64,000 bases of DNA, taken from contig CANNGA010000004.1 of NCBI GenBank assembly GCA_947504035.1, forward strand, positions 124,001 to 188,000, given 5' to 3'. Positions 48,401 through 58,200 of the stretch are shown piece after piece. The notes below the pieces were generated by a model, which was not told the DNA's origin, searched no databases, and was given only the letters and a program-made list of their open reading frames with translations. The stretch's first letter is position 1, and every line of letters starts with the position of its first letter. The stretch is from an uncultured Flavobacteriaceae bacterium. Lineage in GTDB: Bacteria > Bacteroidota > Bacteroidia > Flavobacteriales > Flavobacteriaceae. The position numbers and the translations under genes were made by a program.

Positions 48401-48984
48401 TAGTAGTAGGACTAACAGGAGGAATAGGTAGTGGTAAAACTACAGCAGCAAAAGCCTTTACGGCTATAGGTATTCCTGTGTACATCGCAGATATTGAAGC
48501 CAAACGATTAATGCACAATTCTAAGGTTATAAAAACGCAACTTATAGAATTATTAGGAGAGGAGGCTTACAGCGATGGTGCTCTTAACAAGACCTATATT
48601 GCAGGTATTATTTTTAATGATAAAACGTATTTAAGTAAAATGAATAGCATTGTGCACCCTAAGGTAGCGGCTCATTTTAAAGCATGGACAGCAAAGCAAA
48701 AAAGCCCTTATGTTATTAAAGAAGTAGCGGTACTGTTTGAAAATGGAGGCCATAAGCAATGCGATTATGTGGTGACCGTAACGGCACCTAAAGCGGTACG
48801 TATAGCACGTGTGATACAGCGCGATACTACAACGAAAGCACGTGTGGAAGCCATTATGAATAACCAGTGGGATGATGCTAAAAAAATAGCACATTCTCAT
48901 TTTGTGATCACTAACGACACCTTAGCAAATTTAGAAGCACAAGTTGCCGATATTCATAAAGAACTCCTTTCTAAAGTACATTAA
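48397..48984 (+). CDS. coaE: Dephospho-CoA kinase
   Basis: 195 residues. P-loop GLTGGIGSGKTT at the N terminus, and conserved later motifs VNSIVHPKVAAHF-like (SKMNSIVHPKV), VKEVAVLFE and RVIQRD. It phosphorylates the 3'-hydroxyl of dephospho-CoA, the last step of CoA synthesis. Overlaps ybbR by 4 bases. Confidence 0.95.
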   Translation: MIVVGLTGGIGSGKTTAAKAFTAIGIPVYIADIEAKRLMHNSKVIKTQLIELLGEEAYSDGALNKTYIAGIIFNDKTYLSKMNSIVHPKVAAHFKAWTAKQKSPYVIKEVAVLFENGGHKQCDYVVTVTAPKAVRIARVIQRDTTTKARVEAIMNNQWDDAKKIAHSHFVITNDTLANLEAQVADIHKELLSKVH

Positions 48985-49016
48985 AACCTTTTGTTAACGT
49001 TTGGTTAAATGCACTC

Positions 49017-49044
49017 TTGACTCAATGTTAAAATCTTAAATTTG
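49017..49044 (+). promoter_or_regulatory. Possible promoter of the two-component pair
   Basis: TTG at 49017-49019, a 17-base spacer and TAAATTTG at 49037-49044. The box ends only five bases before the kinase start codon, so the transcript would have almost no leader, or the true start is further on. Confidence 0.45.
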
Positions 49045-49048
49045 GCCA

Positions 49049-50623
49049 ATGAGCAAAAAAATATTCGCCCTTTTAGTCATTTTAATGAGTTTGTCTCTCA
49101 TTGGTATAATTTTTGTTCAGGCTTATTTTATAAATCAAGCTGTACAAAACGAAAAAAACCGTTTTAGATATACCATTAATAAAACGCTCTATAATGTAGC
49201 CAATACATTAGAGGATAGAGAATATGCAGATTATGTCTACAAACTTAAAAACATTCTTGCAGACGATGGTGTATCTGTAGATACCGCAGCTATTAGAAAT
49301 TTATATGTTATAGACGATTCAGACTCTAAACAACGTATCATATATCGATATGGTACTTTAGAGGAAAATTATAAGTTTAGTTCGCCGCTCTTTGACATTA
49401 GTTTAGATCATCTAGAAGACGATACACTCAATATAAAACGCGTGTATAGTGAGCGTGAAACCAAAATTTTTAAGAATTCGAATTTTGAAGCAGATTTAAA
49501 TGCAAAACTGCGCTTGCTCGATAACATCTCAAGTACAGATAAAGTGTTTTTTGAAGATATTTATAGTGATTTGTCGTACAAAAAACCCATTCACAAGCGG
49601 GTGTCTACCGAAGATATACAAAAGTTACTTGCAGAAAAATTTAGAAGAGACTCTATAAAAATTGATTTTGAATTTGCAGTTTATAGCAAAGATTTAGCTA
49701 CAAAAATTCAAAGTGATGATTTTGAATATAAACGGAAATCTACTTTTGAAGTGCCCTTTTTTCAAAATAGAAAAAACCCTAATACCTATCGCCTTTTAGT
49801 TAATTTTCCATCGCATAGCACATACATTTTGTCATCGATTTACATCATGATATTGTTATCTATTGTGTTTACATTAATTATAATATTAGCTTATACCAGT
49901 GCGATATACCAATTAATTCAACAACGTAAAATTTCTGAAATTAAAACAGATTTTATCAATAATATGACGCATGAGTTTAAAACTCCTATTGCAACGATAA
50001 ATTTAGCTTTAGACTCCATTAAAAGTCCCAAAATTATTGACGATAAAACGAAGGTGCTGCGCTATCTAAATATGATAAAAGAAGAAAATAAGCGCATGCA
50101 TGCACAGGTGGAAAATGTTTTAAGAATATCTAAGCTAGAAAAAAATGAACTAAATATTAGTAAGGATAGAGAAGATTTACACGACATAATAGAAGACGCA
50201 ATAACACATGTGGAATTAATTGTTGAAGATCGACAAGGTTATATCAAAACACATTTAAGAGCAGAACACGCTTCTGTTTTAGCAAATGACATGCATTTTA
50301 CGAATGTTATTGTAAATATTTTGGACAATGCCATAAAGTATTCTCCAGAATCACCACAAATAGATGTGTTTACCGAAAATGTAGGCACTAACATCTTGCT
50401 AAAAATACAAGACAAAGGGAGTGGTATGAGTAAAGCCGCAGCCAAACGCGTCTTTGAAAAATTTTATAGAGAACATACCGGTAATATACATAATGTAAAA
50501 GGGCATGGTTTAGGTCTGGCTTATGTAAAGCGCATTATAGACGACCATCAAGGATTTATATCGGTAGATAGTGAAAAAGGTAAAGGAAGTACTTTTGTAA
50601 TAAAGCTTCCGTTAATATCATAG
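49049..50623 (+). CDS. Sensor histidine kinase (RprX-like)
   Basis: 524 residues. Two membrane helices (about 7-28 and 265-290) enclose a periplasmic region of roughly 230 residues. Then HisKA with the phosphoryl His in MTHEFKTPIA, and a HATPase_c domain with NILDNAIKYS, DKGSGMS and GHGLGLAYVK. It is followed 6 bases later by an OmpR-type regulator. The pair resembles RprX/RprY of Bacteroides, which is named for resistance, but the signal here is unknown. The periplasmic region has no domain I recognise. Confidence 0.92.
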   Translation: MSKKIFALLVILMSLSLIGIIFVQAYFINQAVQNEKNRFRYTINKTLYNVANTLEDREYADYVYKLKNILADDGVSVDTAAIRNLYVIDDSDSKQRIIYRYGTLEENYKFSSPLFDISLDHLEDDTLNIKRVYSERETKIFKNSNFEADLNAKLRLLDNISSTDKVFFEDIYSDLSYKKPIHKRVSTEDIQKLLAEKFRRDSIKIDFEFAVYSKDLATKIQSDDFEYKRKSTFEVPFFQNRKNPNTYRLLVNFPSHSTYILSSIYIMILLSIVFTLIIILAYTSAIYQLIQQRKISEIKTDFINNMTHEFKTPIATINLALDSIKSPKIIDDKTKVLRYLNMIKEENKRMHAQVENVLRISKLEKNELNISKDREDLHDIIEDAITHVELIVEDRQGYIKTHLRAEHASVLANDMHFTNVIVNILDNAIKYSPESPQIDVFTENVGTNILLKIQDKGSGMSKAAAKRVFEKFYREHTGNIHNVKGHGLGLAYVKRIIDDHQGFISVDSEKGKGSTFVIKLPLIS

Positions 50624-50629
50624 AAAAAT

Positions 50630-51334
50630 ATGGAAGCGATAAATAAGAAAATTTTATTAGTAGAAGACGATCCTAACTTTGGAACCGTACTGAGAGATTA
50701 TTTAATGATGAATGATTATGATGTAGTTCATGCCAAAAATGGGATGGAAGGTTTTGAAAAATTCAAAAAAGACGATTATGACCTCTGCATTTTAGATGTC
50801 ATGATGCCTTATAAAGATGGATTTACTTTAGCAAAAGAGATTCGTGAAAAAAATACAGATGTACCAATTGTATTTTTAACCGCAAAAGCAATGAAAGAAG
50901 ATGTGCTAAAGGGCTATAAAGTAGGAGCAGACGATTATCTTAATAAGCCTTTTGATAGTGAGGTGCTTTTAATGAAAATAAAAGCCATCATACAGCGTAA
51001 AGCTACCGAAACCATATCAGATAGCAAGCAGTTTGAATTTACTATAGGGCGTTTCCACTTAAATTCTAAATTACGTTTTTTACGTTTCGATAATGGCGAA
51101 CCCTCTAAACTTTCTCCTAAAGAGAATGAATTATTACGCCTGTTAGCATTACATGAAAACGATTTAATGCCAAGAGAACTGGCACTAACTAAAATATGGC
51201 GCGATGACAATTACTTTACATCTCGAAGTATGGATGTTTATATCGCAAAATTGCGCAAGTACTTGAAATTAGACGAAAAAGTAGAAATACTAAATATTCA
51301 TGGTGAAGGTTTCCGTTTGGTGGTGAATGCATAA
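50630..51334 (+). CDS. Response regulator, OmpR/PhoB family (RprY-like)
   Basis: 234 residues. Receiver domain with the acidic pair EDD at the start, the phosphoacceptor Asp in LDVMMPYKDG (about residue 57) and the Lys of LNKPFDS. DNA-binding winged helix from about 130, ending in DVYIAKLRKYL and GEGFRL. It is the partner of the kinase just upstream. Its length is close to Bacteroides RprY. A terminator follows. Confidence 0.94.
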   Translation: MEAINKKILLVEDDPNFGTVLRDYLMMNDYDVVHAKNGMEGFEKFKKDDYDLCILDVMMPYKDGFTLAKEIREKNTDVPIVFLTAKAMKEDVLKGYKVGADDYLNKPFDSEVLLMKIKAIIQRKATETISDSKQFEFTIGRFHLNSKLRFLRFDNGEPSKLSPKENELLRLLALHENDLMPRELALTKIWRDDNYFTSRSMDVYIAKLRKYLKLDEKVEILNIHGEGFRLVVNA

Positions 51335-51393
51335 ATCTTAGTGTGGACAAAGCGTATCTTAAGATACTATCGTACCTATATAATATTACAGTG

Positions 51394-51418
51394 AATCCAG
51401 CTTTTAGCTGGATTTTTT
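51394..51418 (+). terminator. Intrinsic terminator of the two-component operon
   Basis: AATCCAGCT (51394-51402) pairs with AGCTGGATT (51406-51414) around TTT, followed by four T. Confidence 0.88.
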
Positions 51419-51615
51419 AGTTTAGGGTATTTTTTGAGTAGTTCTAAGAGAAAAATAGGAGTATTGTTCTAGAACTCTAATCAGCCTTACAAGAACTACA
51501 ATATGTGTGTTATCTTTAATAGAAAAAAACAGGCACTCGATACTATTTTTAGCTTTTTTTGGAGTGAGCTTTAGCTGCTTTTTTAGGTTTTAAACGTTAA
51601 TAATGCGTTTCATGA

Positions 51616-51750
51616 CTTTATAGAAATTTTAGAAAATTAAACAGTTCTAAGTTTGGGAAACCGATACAGATAGCAATTGAAGATTGTGGCGATGGAATTT
51701 GGAAAGTCTTTTTTAGAAATGTATTTTTAAGTTTATTAGGTGAAAATTAA
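51616..51750 (+). pseudogene. Possible transposase/integrase C-terminal remnant
   Basis: A 45-codon open frame that ends in TAA at 51748-51750, without a start codon. Its product contains the segment GKPIQIAIEDCGDGIWKV followed by FFRNVFL. This resembles the last part of IS481/integrase-core proteins (a turn with DGIWKV, then a beta strand). The rest of the gene is absent. The likeness is from memory and the piece is short, so the call is tentative. The remainder of the 51419-51798 gap shows nothing else. Confidence 0.35.
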
Positions 51751-51798
51751 TTTAGTGTAGGCCATGTCCTTTTACAAATAAACAAACAAAATACTTAG

Positions 51799-52365
51799 AT
51801 GATAGATAAAATTATATTTTATGCAGTGATCAATATAACTGTTTCAATAGCTATTTTTTATTTATACAAAGGGGGTGAAAAAAACATCAATTTAGTTAAG
51901 GAAGATGTACACACATTAAAAATGAACAAACTCTTTTATTATTTAGGAATACTGTTAATCATCGTTGGGATGAGCACGATTATAATTCCTTTATTTTCTT
52001 TAAGCTTTAGTGAAAATAATAACCAAATAATTGCTATGAGTATTATGGGATCTTTATGTATTCTGATGGGAATGGTTTTAATTAAAATTTATAAAACACA
52101 TTTCTTAATATTTGACGACCATACTGTTAGTGTAGTTCGTTATTTTGGGAAAATAACACAAGGAAAATTAGAGGATATAGAAACTGTAAAATTTAATTCT
52201 TTAACAGGAATGATTACTATAAGATTGAAAACGGGCTTTATTTTAAAATTTAGTCAGTATTTAGTAGGGATAACTAATTTTATTCAACATATTGAAACCA
52301 AAAATCAATTAGATTTGAAAAAAGTGAAATTAAAAATAAATCCCTTTACTAAAAGTAGTGATTAA
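51799..52365 (+). CDS. Hypothetical membrane protein with PH-like domain
   Basis: 188 residues. Three hydrophobic segments (about 4-22, 48-70 and 77-97), then a soluble beta-rich C-terminal domain with FDDHTVSVVRYFGKI and TGMITIRLKTGFILKF, similar in pattern to bacterial pleckstrin-homology-like domains. No family is firmly recognised. It stands alone in an accessory stretch between the two-component pair and the lysozyme gene. Confidence 0.6.
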   Translation: MIDKIIFYAVINITVSIAIFYLYKGGEKNINLVKEDVHTLKMNKLFYYLGILLIIVGMSTIIIPLFSLSFSENNNQIIAMSIMGSLCILMGMVLIKIYKTHFLIFDDHTVSVVRYFGKITQGKLEDIETVKFNSLTGMITIRLKTGFILKFSQYLVGITNFIQHIETKNQLDLKKVKLKINPFTKSSD

Positions 52366-52523
52366 TGAACAAACATAGCAGATAGGCTAATACTATAAGT
52401 ATTGAAATCAGGCAATTGTTATTACAGGACCTATTGTTTAAGCGGAAGAGCACTCCTTTTAGCGCCATGTGAACCATTTAAACGGGGGCATACATTTAAA
52501 AAACACATTGAAATCTAAAGACA

Positions 52524-53024
52524 TTGAAGGTACTAAACATTCATAAACGAATACTAAACAGACCAAAAAATGAGGTCGTTGAAATATTAAAAACGCTATC
52601 TACAGACAACGATAAAATTTGGCCAAAAGACCAATGGCCACCGATGAGATTTAAGGGAGGACTAAAAATAGGGGCGAAGGGAGGACATGGCCCCATAAGA
52701 TATGCTGTAGAAAAATACAATCCGAATGAAATTATTCAATTTAGATTCTCAAGACCCAATGGATTTAATGGAATTCACAAATTTGAGATAAATGCAGTAG
52801 CAGACGCGAAAACAGAAATAAAACACACGATCGACATGCGTACTGTTGGAAAAGGAACGCTTGCTTGGGTTTTTGGGATTCACTCTCTGCATAATGCGTT
52901 AATCGAAGATGGATTTGATACGCTTGAAAATAACTTTCTTGAAAAGAAAAAATCGACCACATGGAATTTTTGGGTACGCTTTTTAAGAAAACAAATAGCA
53001 AAAAGTCGAAATCCCTCAAACTAA
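52524..53024 (+). CDS. SRPBCC-like protein with a TTG start
   Basis: 166 residues. The frame has a stop at 52509-52511 and no ATG or GTG before the conserved part, so the start must be the TTG at 52524 unless the gene is truncated. The sequence MKVLNIHKRILNRPKNEVVEIL, WPPMRFKGGLKIGAKGG and NEIIQFRFSRPNGFNG fits the START/polyketide cyclase-like SRPBCC fold, a ligand-binding cup. No signal. Function unknown. Confidence 0.65.
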   Translation: MKVLNIHKRILNRPKNEVVEILKTLSTDNDKIWPKDQWPPMRFKGGLKIGAKGGHGPIRYAVEKYNPNEIIQFRFSRPNGFNGIHKFEINAVADAKTEIKHTIDMRTVGKGTLAWVFGIHSLHNALIEDGFDTLENNFLEKKKSTTWNFWVRFLRKQIAKSRNPSN

Positions 53025-53216
53025 TAAAATACATTGATAAATAAAAAATACTAATTAAAAGCAATCTGCGATACGCCTTCACATTTGGAAAGTGTGAGGT
53101 ATAACTGTACTTTTAGGTTTTTTATTAGAGTTAATTTTGTAAAAATCAGTTCTAGGAAGTGTTTTTAAATATAAACGCTTCGTTTTAATTTAAGTAACCC
53201 GATCTTAAGCGAACCT

Positions 53217-53972
53217 ATGAAACTAAAACTATTAGCATTAAGCGTTTTAACTCTATTGGTATTACAGTCCTGCCAATCCAAAACGAAAGAACAACATACA
53301 ACTAAATCACTTACCCCAATACAGAATTCTAGTGTTGCCTACGGTATTGATATTTCTCACCATCAAAATAACGAAATCGATGCGGTAATCCAGCATACAG
53401 ATAGTTTGAGTTTTATTATTTGTAAAGCAACAGAAGGTGTTACGTATACCGACCCTAAGTTTGTTAAGAACTGGAAAACCATTAAAGCACATAATTTTTT
53501 AAGGGGCGCATATCATTTTTACCAGAGTAAAGATAATCCTGTGGCTCAGGCTGCTTTTTTTCTTGAGGCAATTTCAGATATCCAACACACAGATATCCCA
53601 CCTATCATTGATGTTGAAGCGGGAGGGATTGATAGAGCACAAACGGTAAGTGAGGTGCAAAAGGGAATCCGTTTATTTCTAAATGAAATTGAAAACAAAA
53701 TAAAATGCAAACCTATAATTTATACAGATGTCCATACAGCAAATAGATACCTTAACACAGCGTATTTCTCTAAGTATGCATTATGGATTGCAAATTATAA
53801 TGGCAAAACTGCACCAGACCTTCCTGAAATTTGGACCTCTAAGGGATGGTTAATTTGGCAAAAAAATCAGACCTATACATTTCATAACATTGTGAATGAT
53901 TTTGATGTTTTTAATGGCAGTTTAACAGCATTTAAAACATTTATCGCTAACAGTTATACAGGTAATAAGTAG
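53217..53972 (+). CDS. Glycoside hydrolase family 25 lysozyme, lipoprotein
   Basis: 251 residues. Lipoprotein signal (LVLQSCQSK, Cys19). The catalytic barrel starts with YGIDISHHQ, continues with SLSFIICKATEGVTYTDPKF and GAYHFYQS, and has the acidic motif PPIIDVEAGG in which Asp and Glu are catalytic. GH25 enzymes cut between MurNAc and GlcNAc in peptidoglycan. An exported, membrane-bound form in a Gram-negative can serve wall turnover or attack on other bacteria. Monocistronic. Confidence 0.9.
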   Translation: MKLKLLALSVLTLLVLQSCQSKTKEQHTTKSLTPIQNSSVAYGIDISHHQNNEIDAVIQHTDSLSFIICKATEGVTYTDPKFVKNWKTIKAHNFLRGAYHFYQSKDNPVAQAAFFLEAISDIQHTDIPPIIDVEAGGIDRAQTVSEVQKGIRLFLNEIENKIKCKPIIYTDVHTANRYLNTAYFSKYALWIANYNGKTAPDLPEIWTSKGWLIWQKNQTYTFHNIVNDFDVFNGSLTAFKTFIANSYTGNK

Positions 53973-54079
53973 TAGGAAACAGTACCAATAAAAGTAGAAA
54001 TACGATCTAGAGGGGGTAGGGTTTAAGGCGTCGTTTAAATCCCGTAAAACATCTCGATTATAAAAATAATTTAAAATCA

Positions 54080-55180
54080 ATGCAGAGCATGCGTTTCTTA
54101 ACATCATTATTTAAAAGAAAGACACAACCCCTAAAATCTTACGCTGATTTTTGGAAGTGGTTTGTACAAAATGAACAGAAATTTTACAATGTTGTAAAAG
54201 ACCAAGGCGCTATTAAAAAGGTTTTTTTCTCTAAATTAGAGCCCAAATTAAAAGAACTTAAAGATGGATTTTGGTTCTTAGTAGGAATGTCTGATACAGA
54301 TGAGGTAGAACTAATTCTAACAGCTGAAGGTGTTATACCAAATATTGTATTTGTAGAAGAGTTAGTCGCTGCAGCACCAAAAATGGCACATTGGAAGATA
54401 ACAGCATTAAAACAAGCTTCTACTATAGATGCCTTAGGGATAGAAATGGATGGTTATACATTTAATGCAGAAAAGATGCGTTTTTATGCGACAACACACG
54501 ACGCAATGCCCGATGAAATTGATATTACAATTACGCATGAAGACTTCAATGCAACCAATAGTGTCAGTATAATTAATGGCGTTTATATTGCTCTAGATAT
54601 ATTGATTGGAGAACTTAATGTTGCCACTAAAATAGACCAACTGGATGTCATTCATCCTAAAGAAGCGACTACCGAATTAATTCCTTTAGAAAAATTAAAA
54701 GATTTTTTAATATGGAGAGAGAAAGAATTTGTAGAGAAGTATAAAGGCTTGAGGCGCGATACCGAAAAAGATACGTATTCCAGTTTAGAAGGAACGCTTC
54801 AAAATGGCCTACCTTTGATAGCTATTATAAATAGTGACTTACTAAACTGGGACAGTAAAGCATCTCATCCTTGGATTGCAGTAGTTGAGATAAAATACGA
54901 TGGTAAAAAGAATAACGGCATGCCTAGTGCGACTACCTATCAACGTCTAAATGCTATTGAAGATCAAATCATGGCGGCATTACAAGCTACCGATGGACAT
55001 TTGAATATAGGCAGGGAGACCGCCGATTCTGTTCGAAAAATATACCTTGCTAACAAAGACTTTAGAAAGGTATCTAAAGTTCTATACCACATAAAAATAG
55101 AACACAGCGATAGTGCTTTAGATTTTAATATATATAAGGATAAATACTGGCAATCATTTCAGCATTTTATGCCGCATTAA
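54080..55180 (+). CDS. DUF695 domain protein
   Basis: 366 residues, cytoplasmic. SYADFWKWFVQNEQKFYNVVK at the N terminus and LKDGFWFLVGMSDTDEVELILTAEG are typical of the first DUF695 part. A second, C-terminal part is HPWIAVVEIKYDGKKNNGMP and following. The function is unknown. A second ATG (54089) would shorten it by three residues. It is convergent with the phospholipase D operon, with 67 bases between and no terminator visible. Confidence 0.75.
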   Translation: MQSMRFLTSLFKRKTQPLKSYADFWKWFVQNEQKFYNVVKDQGAIKKVFFSKLEPKLKELKDGFWFLVGMSDTDEVELILTAEGVIPNIVFVEELVAAAPKMAHWKITALKQASTIDALGIEMDGYTFNAEKMRFYATTHDAMPDEIDITITHEDFNATNSVSIINGVYIALDILIGELNVATKIDQLDVIHPKEATTELIPLEKLKDFLIWREKEFVEKYKGLRRDTEKDTYSSLEGTLQNGLPLIAIINSDLLNWDSKASHPWIAVVEIKYDGKKNNGMPSATTYQRLNAIEDQIMAALQATDGHLNIGRETADSVRKIYLANKDFRKVSKVLYHIKIEHSDSALDFNIYKDKYWQSFQHFMPH

Positions 55181-55247
55181 GTTGGGTTTTCAAAAAACGC
55201 TATCTAGGACAAGTTTTCAATGGATTTTAATTTAAGCATTTTATTTT

Positions 55248-58200
55248 CTAAACATTTAAAGTTAATGTCTCTCTTAAAAAGGTACCAGGAATAACAGTAT
55301 CTACAGCAGGATTAAACAACCGCTCTGCTGTACAAACAATGGCGGTAGGCGTACTGTCAATCTGTGCCGTAATGGTAACTTGATCCTTGGTACTTATAGG
55401 AATAGTGACTTCTCCTGTTGGAATCCCTTTAATAACGATGGCATCAAGAGGTGCCCCAATGACCAGTTCTAAACGGTGGGTTTGAAAGGGACCTTCTGTG
55501 GTCACAACATCATTTTCGTCAGTATGTGCTATGGTCATGCTAATTTCTAAAAAGGCGGTACTGCCATTGGTGATCGCGGTTTTAATTTCGGTTTCGCAAT
55601 CAAATCCAAAGGACAGTAACGCATAGGCATTGATATCGTTTTTACCAGCTCCTGCCGCAGTTGCTAAGATACCCAGTTGGTCGCCATTGGTATCTCTACC
55701 ATCGGTATCTAAAACATTGCAAGATATAAAGTTAAGCATGGGGGAGTTAACGTCAAGGTCTATAACAACATCTACGCCAGCATTAAATTGCACATCGCCA
55801 GTAATACGTTTTATATAATTAGGATCTAGTTTTTTAGCACGTGGTTTTAATGGGTGTAAACGGGTGGATGGTTGTTCGCCTTCACGTTCTATTTTTTTGA
55901 ATAGTCGAAATGTCGCATAATAATCTTGTAGCAGTGCTGTATATGCTTTAGGCAACCCGGCTAGAATTCTACAAATTTCAATACGGTGTGCCCTTACGTT
56001 GTGAGTACCGCCTTTAAATAACTTTTTACCAATACAAGCGGCGTTAATTTCCCAATCATAACTCATACTACGGTAATTAATGTTAGAAGACCCAATCATC
56101 ATAAACACATCATCTACAATGATATGTTTAGAGTGTACATAAATGTCTTTACCTGCGCTGTTTATAGGATGTAATACAACAACTTTATCTTTAACATGGG
56201 GTGTTGTAGAGGTTGGGTTTATGGTATAATGTGCACATTTGGCACCCGTACTAGGCCCTGTGTAATTGCCACCATAGTATAAGGCTTGTAAGGCTTTTTG
56301 TCTGCCTTTAAACAGTAGGGGGTCTATCTTTTCAGACTCCGAAAGGTCTTTAGGCAGTACTAAAATAAGACATTTAGGCCCTGTCGCTTTTTTTAGTGCT
56401 TCGTGCAATTCTAAAGCCAGTTCAACACTAAAAAAGTACTGTTCATTTATGAGAATAAATTTAGTGGCATTTTGAATGGCTTTAATATAAGATTGATAAG
56501 AGCCATCTTCACCCGCTTCAGACACAAAATCGCGATCGGCTGTGTTTATTTGTGCATGGCATGAAAACGGAGGAATAGTTCTATTAATTTGTAAAAAGGT
56601 ATTACCACTTACTTTTTTGAGTTTAATGGGATCGGTTTCTATTTTTATTCCCGAGTTGACAGCATTAGAAATCCCTGCATCTGGGTTTACTGGGCGACAG
56701 GTGTTGTTATTGGTATCTATAAATTCGTCAATCGCTTCCCAACGTTGTTTAAAATTTAACAAAACATCGTGTACGGCTTGACCTTCTATTTTTAATTGAA
56801 TATCGAACCAAGGATTTCCGTCGCGTTCTGGGTCTTTACTGTGGTGTTCGCTGGTATCCCAACGCCCATGTGCTATGTCCATACCCCCAAGGTAAGCAAT
56901 CATTTCTTTGCGTTTAAAATTGGAATCATCTTCGGTTTCAAAAACCAATACCGTTGCCTTTTGATGAAAAGACCCAAAAGGGCGTGTAGAACGGTCTAAT
57001 ATGGCAAAACCCCTTTTGTTATTTACAGTACGGTTAAGTATCGCTGCAATTTCAGCATTATTACTATGGCCATTTTCTACACCTGCACCAGCATCTACAT
57101 TGGCTAAAAATTGTTCCCAATATAAGGCGTGTACCTTAACATCATTTGCTATAGCTTCGCGTATCATGCCCCCAAATTCTTCGGGGTGTAAGGGGACATT
57201 GGCATTGAGGTGTGCTGCTCTTGAATAGGCAAAGGTTTTAGCAGCAGTAAGAATACTTGTGGCGTTAAATTCTTGGCTGTCTTCATCTGTTCGGTTTACA
57301 ATGAGGCCTATAAGCTTGTCATTGGCCATATAATGCTCTAAAATACTCAAGTCTTGGTTGGTCGCATTAAGGTCTCCACCTTCAGCATTTAGAGGTATAA
57401 AATCGTAAGACCCGCGTTGTTGGTGTAGTAACAGTAATTCTGCATTAGTGTCTCCAGAAAGGTTTAATGCCGTAGATATGGTAGCCAGTGCGACTTTACG
57501 TTTTAATAGGGCTTTTGGCGGATCGTTATCTGTAATCTCTAAAGCAAACCAATCGTCTGGAATTTCAGTAGTTTTAATAATAGGGTTTAAACCATTAAGT
57601 GTTTTTGTGGTGGTGCGCACTAAATTTAGTGAATTTTTCCAATAGGCTTTAAGTTGGTGTGTCTTTAAGGCAGGATTACCAGTAAGCGTAACATTATATA
57701 AAGCATTTGCTCTAGTAAAACCTTTAGATTGTGTTTTAGAGCTTTCTCCAGCGCCTGTTACTGTGACGCATTCTGTCCAAAATGAGGATGTAATATGCGC
57801 TTTATCGGTTTCCCTAGCGGGTAATAGTAAAAATGTATTAGCACTTCCTGCGGGGTCGTGTCCAGAAAAATTAACGACGGTATGGTTTGCATTAATGGCG
57901 TTAAGCAAAGCATCTACAGCGTTAACATCGTCGTCGTTAGCAGCGATATCGTAAGCAGTCATAGACCCATTCATGTGTAAATGCGCACTTGATTTCCAAT
58001 TGGTGAGGTAAATTTCTTTAAGAATACGTTTAGGATCTTCTTTAGTGATGACTTTAAAGAGGTCCTTCATAAAGGATTGTCCATCGTTAAAAATAGCGAT
58101 CTTATTATCGGGGTGAAATAACTTAAAACTGTTAAATGACCCGACCCCAGGACGCGTTAATTTAAAAAGGCCATCCTTGTTAATGGCACCACCAGCTGTG

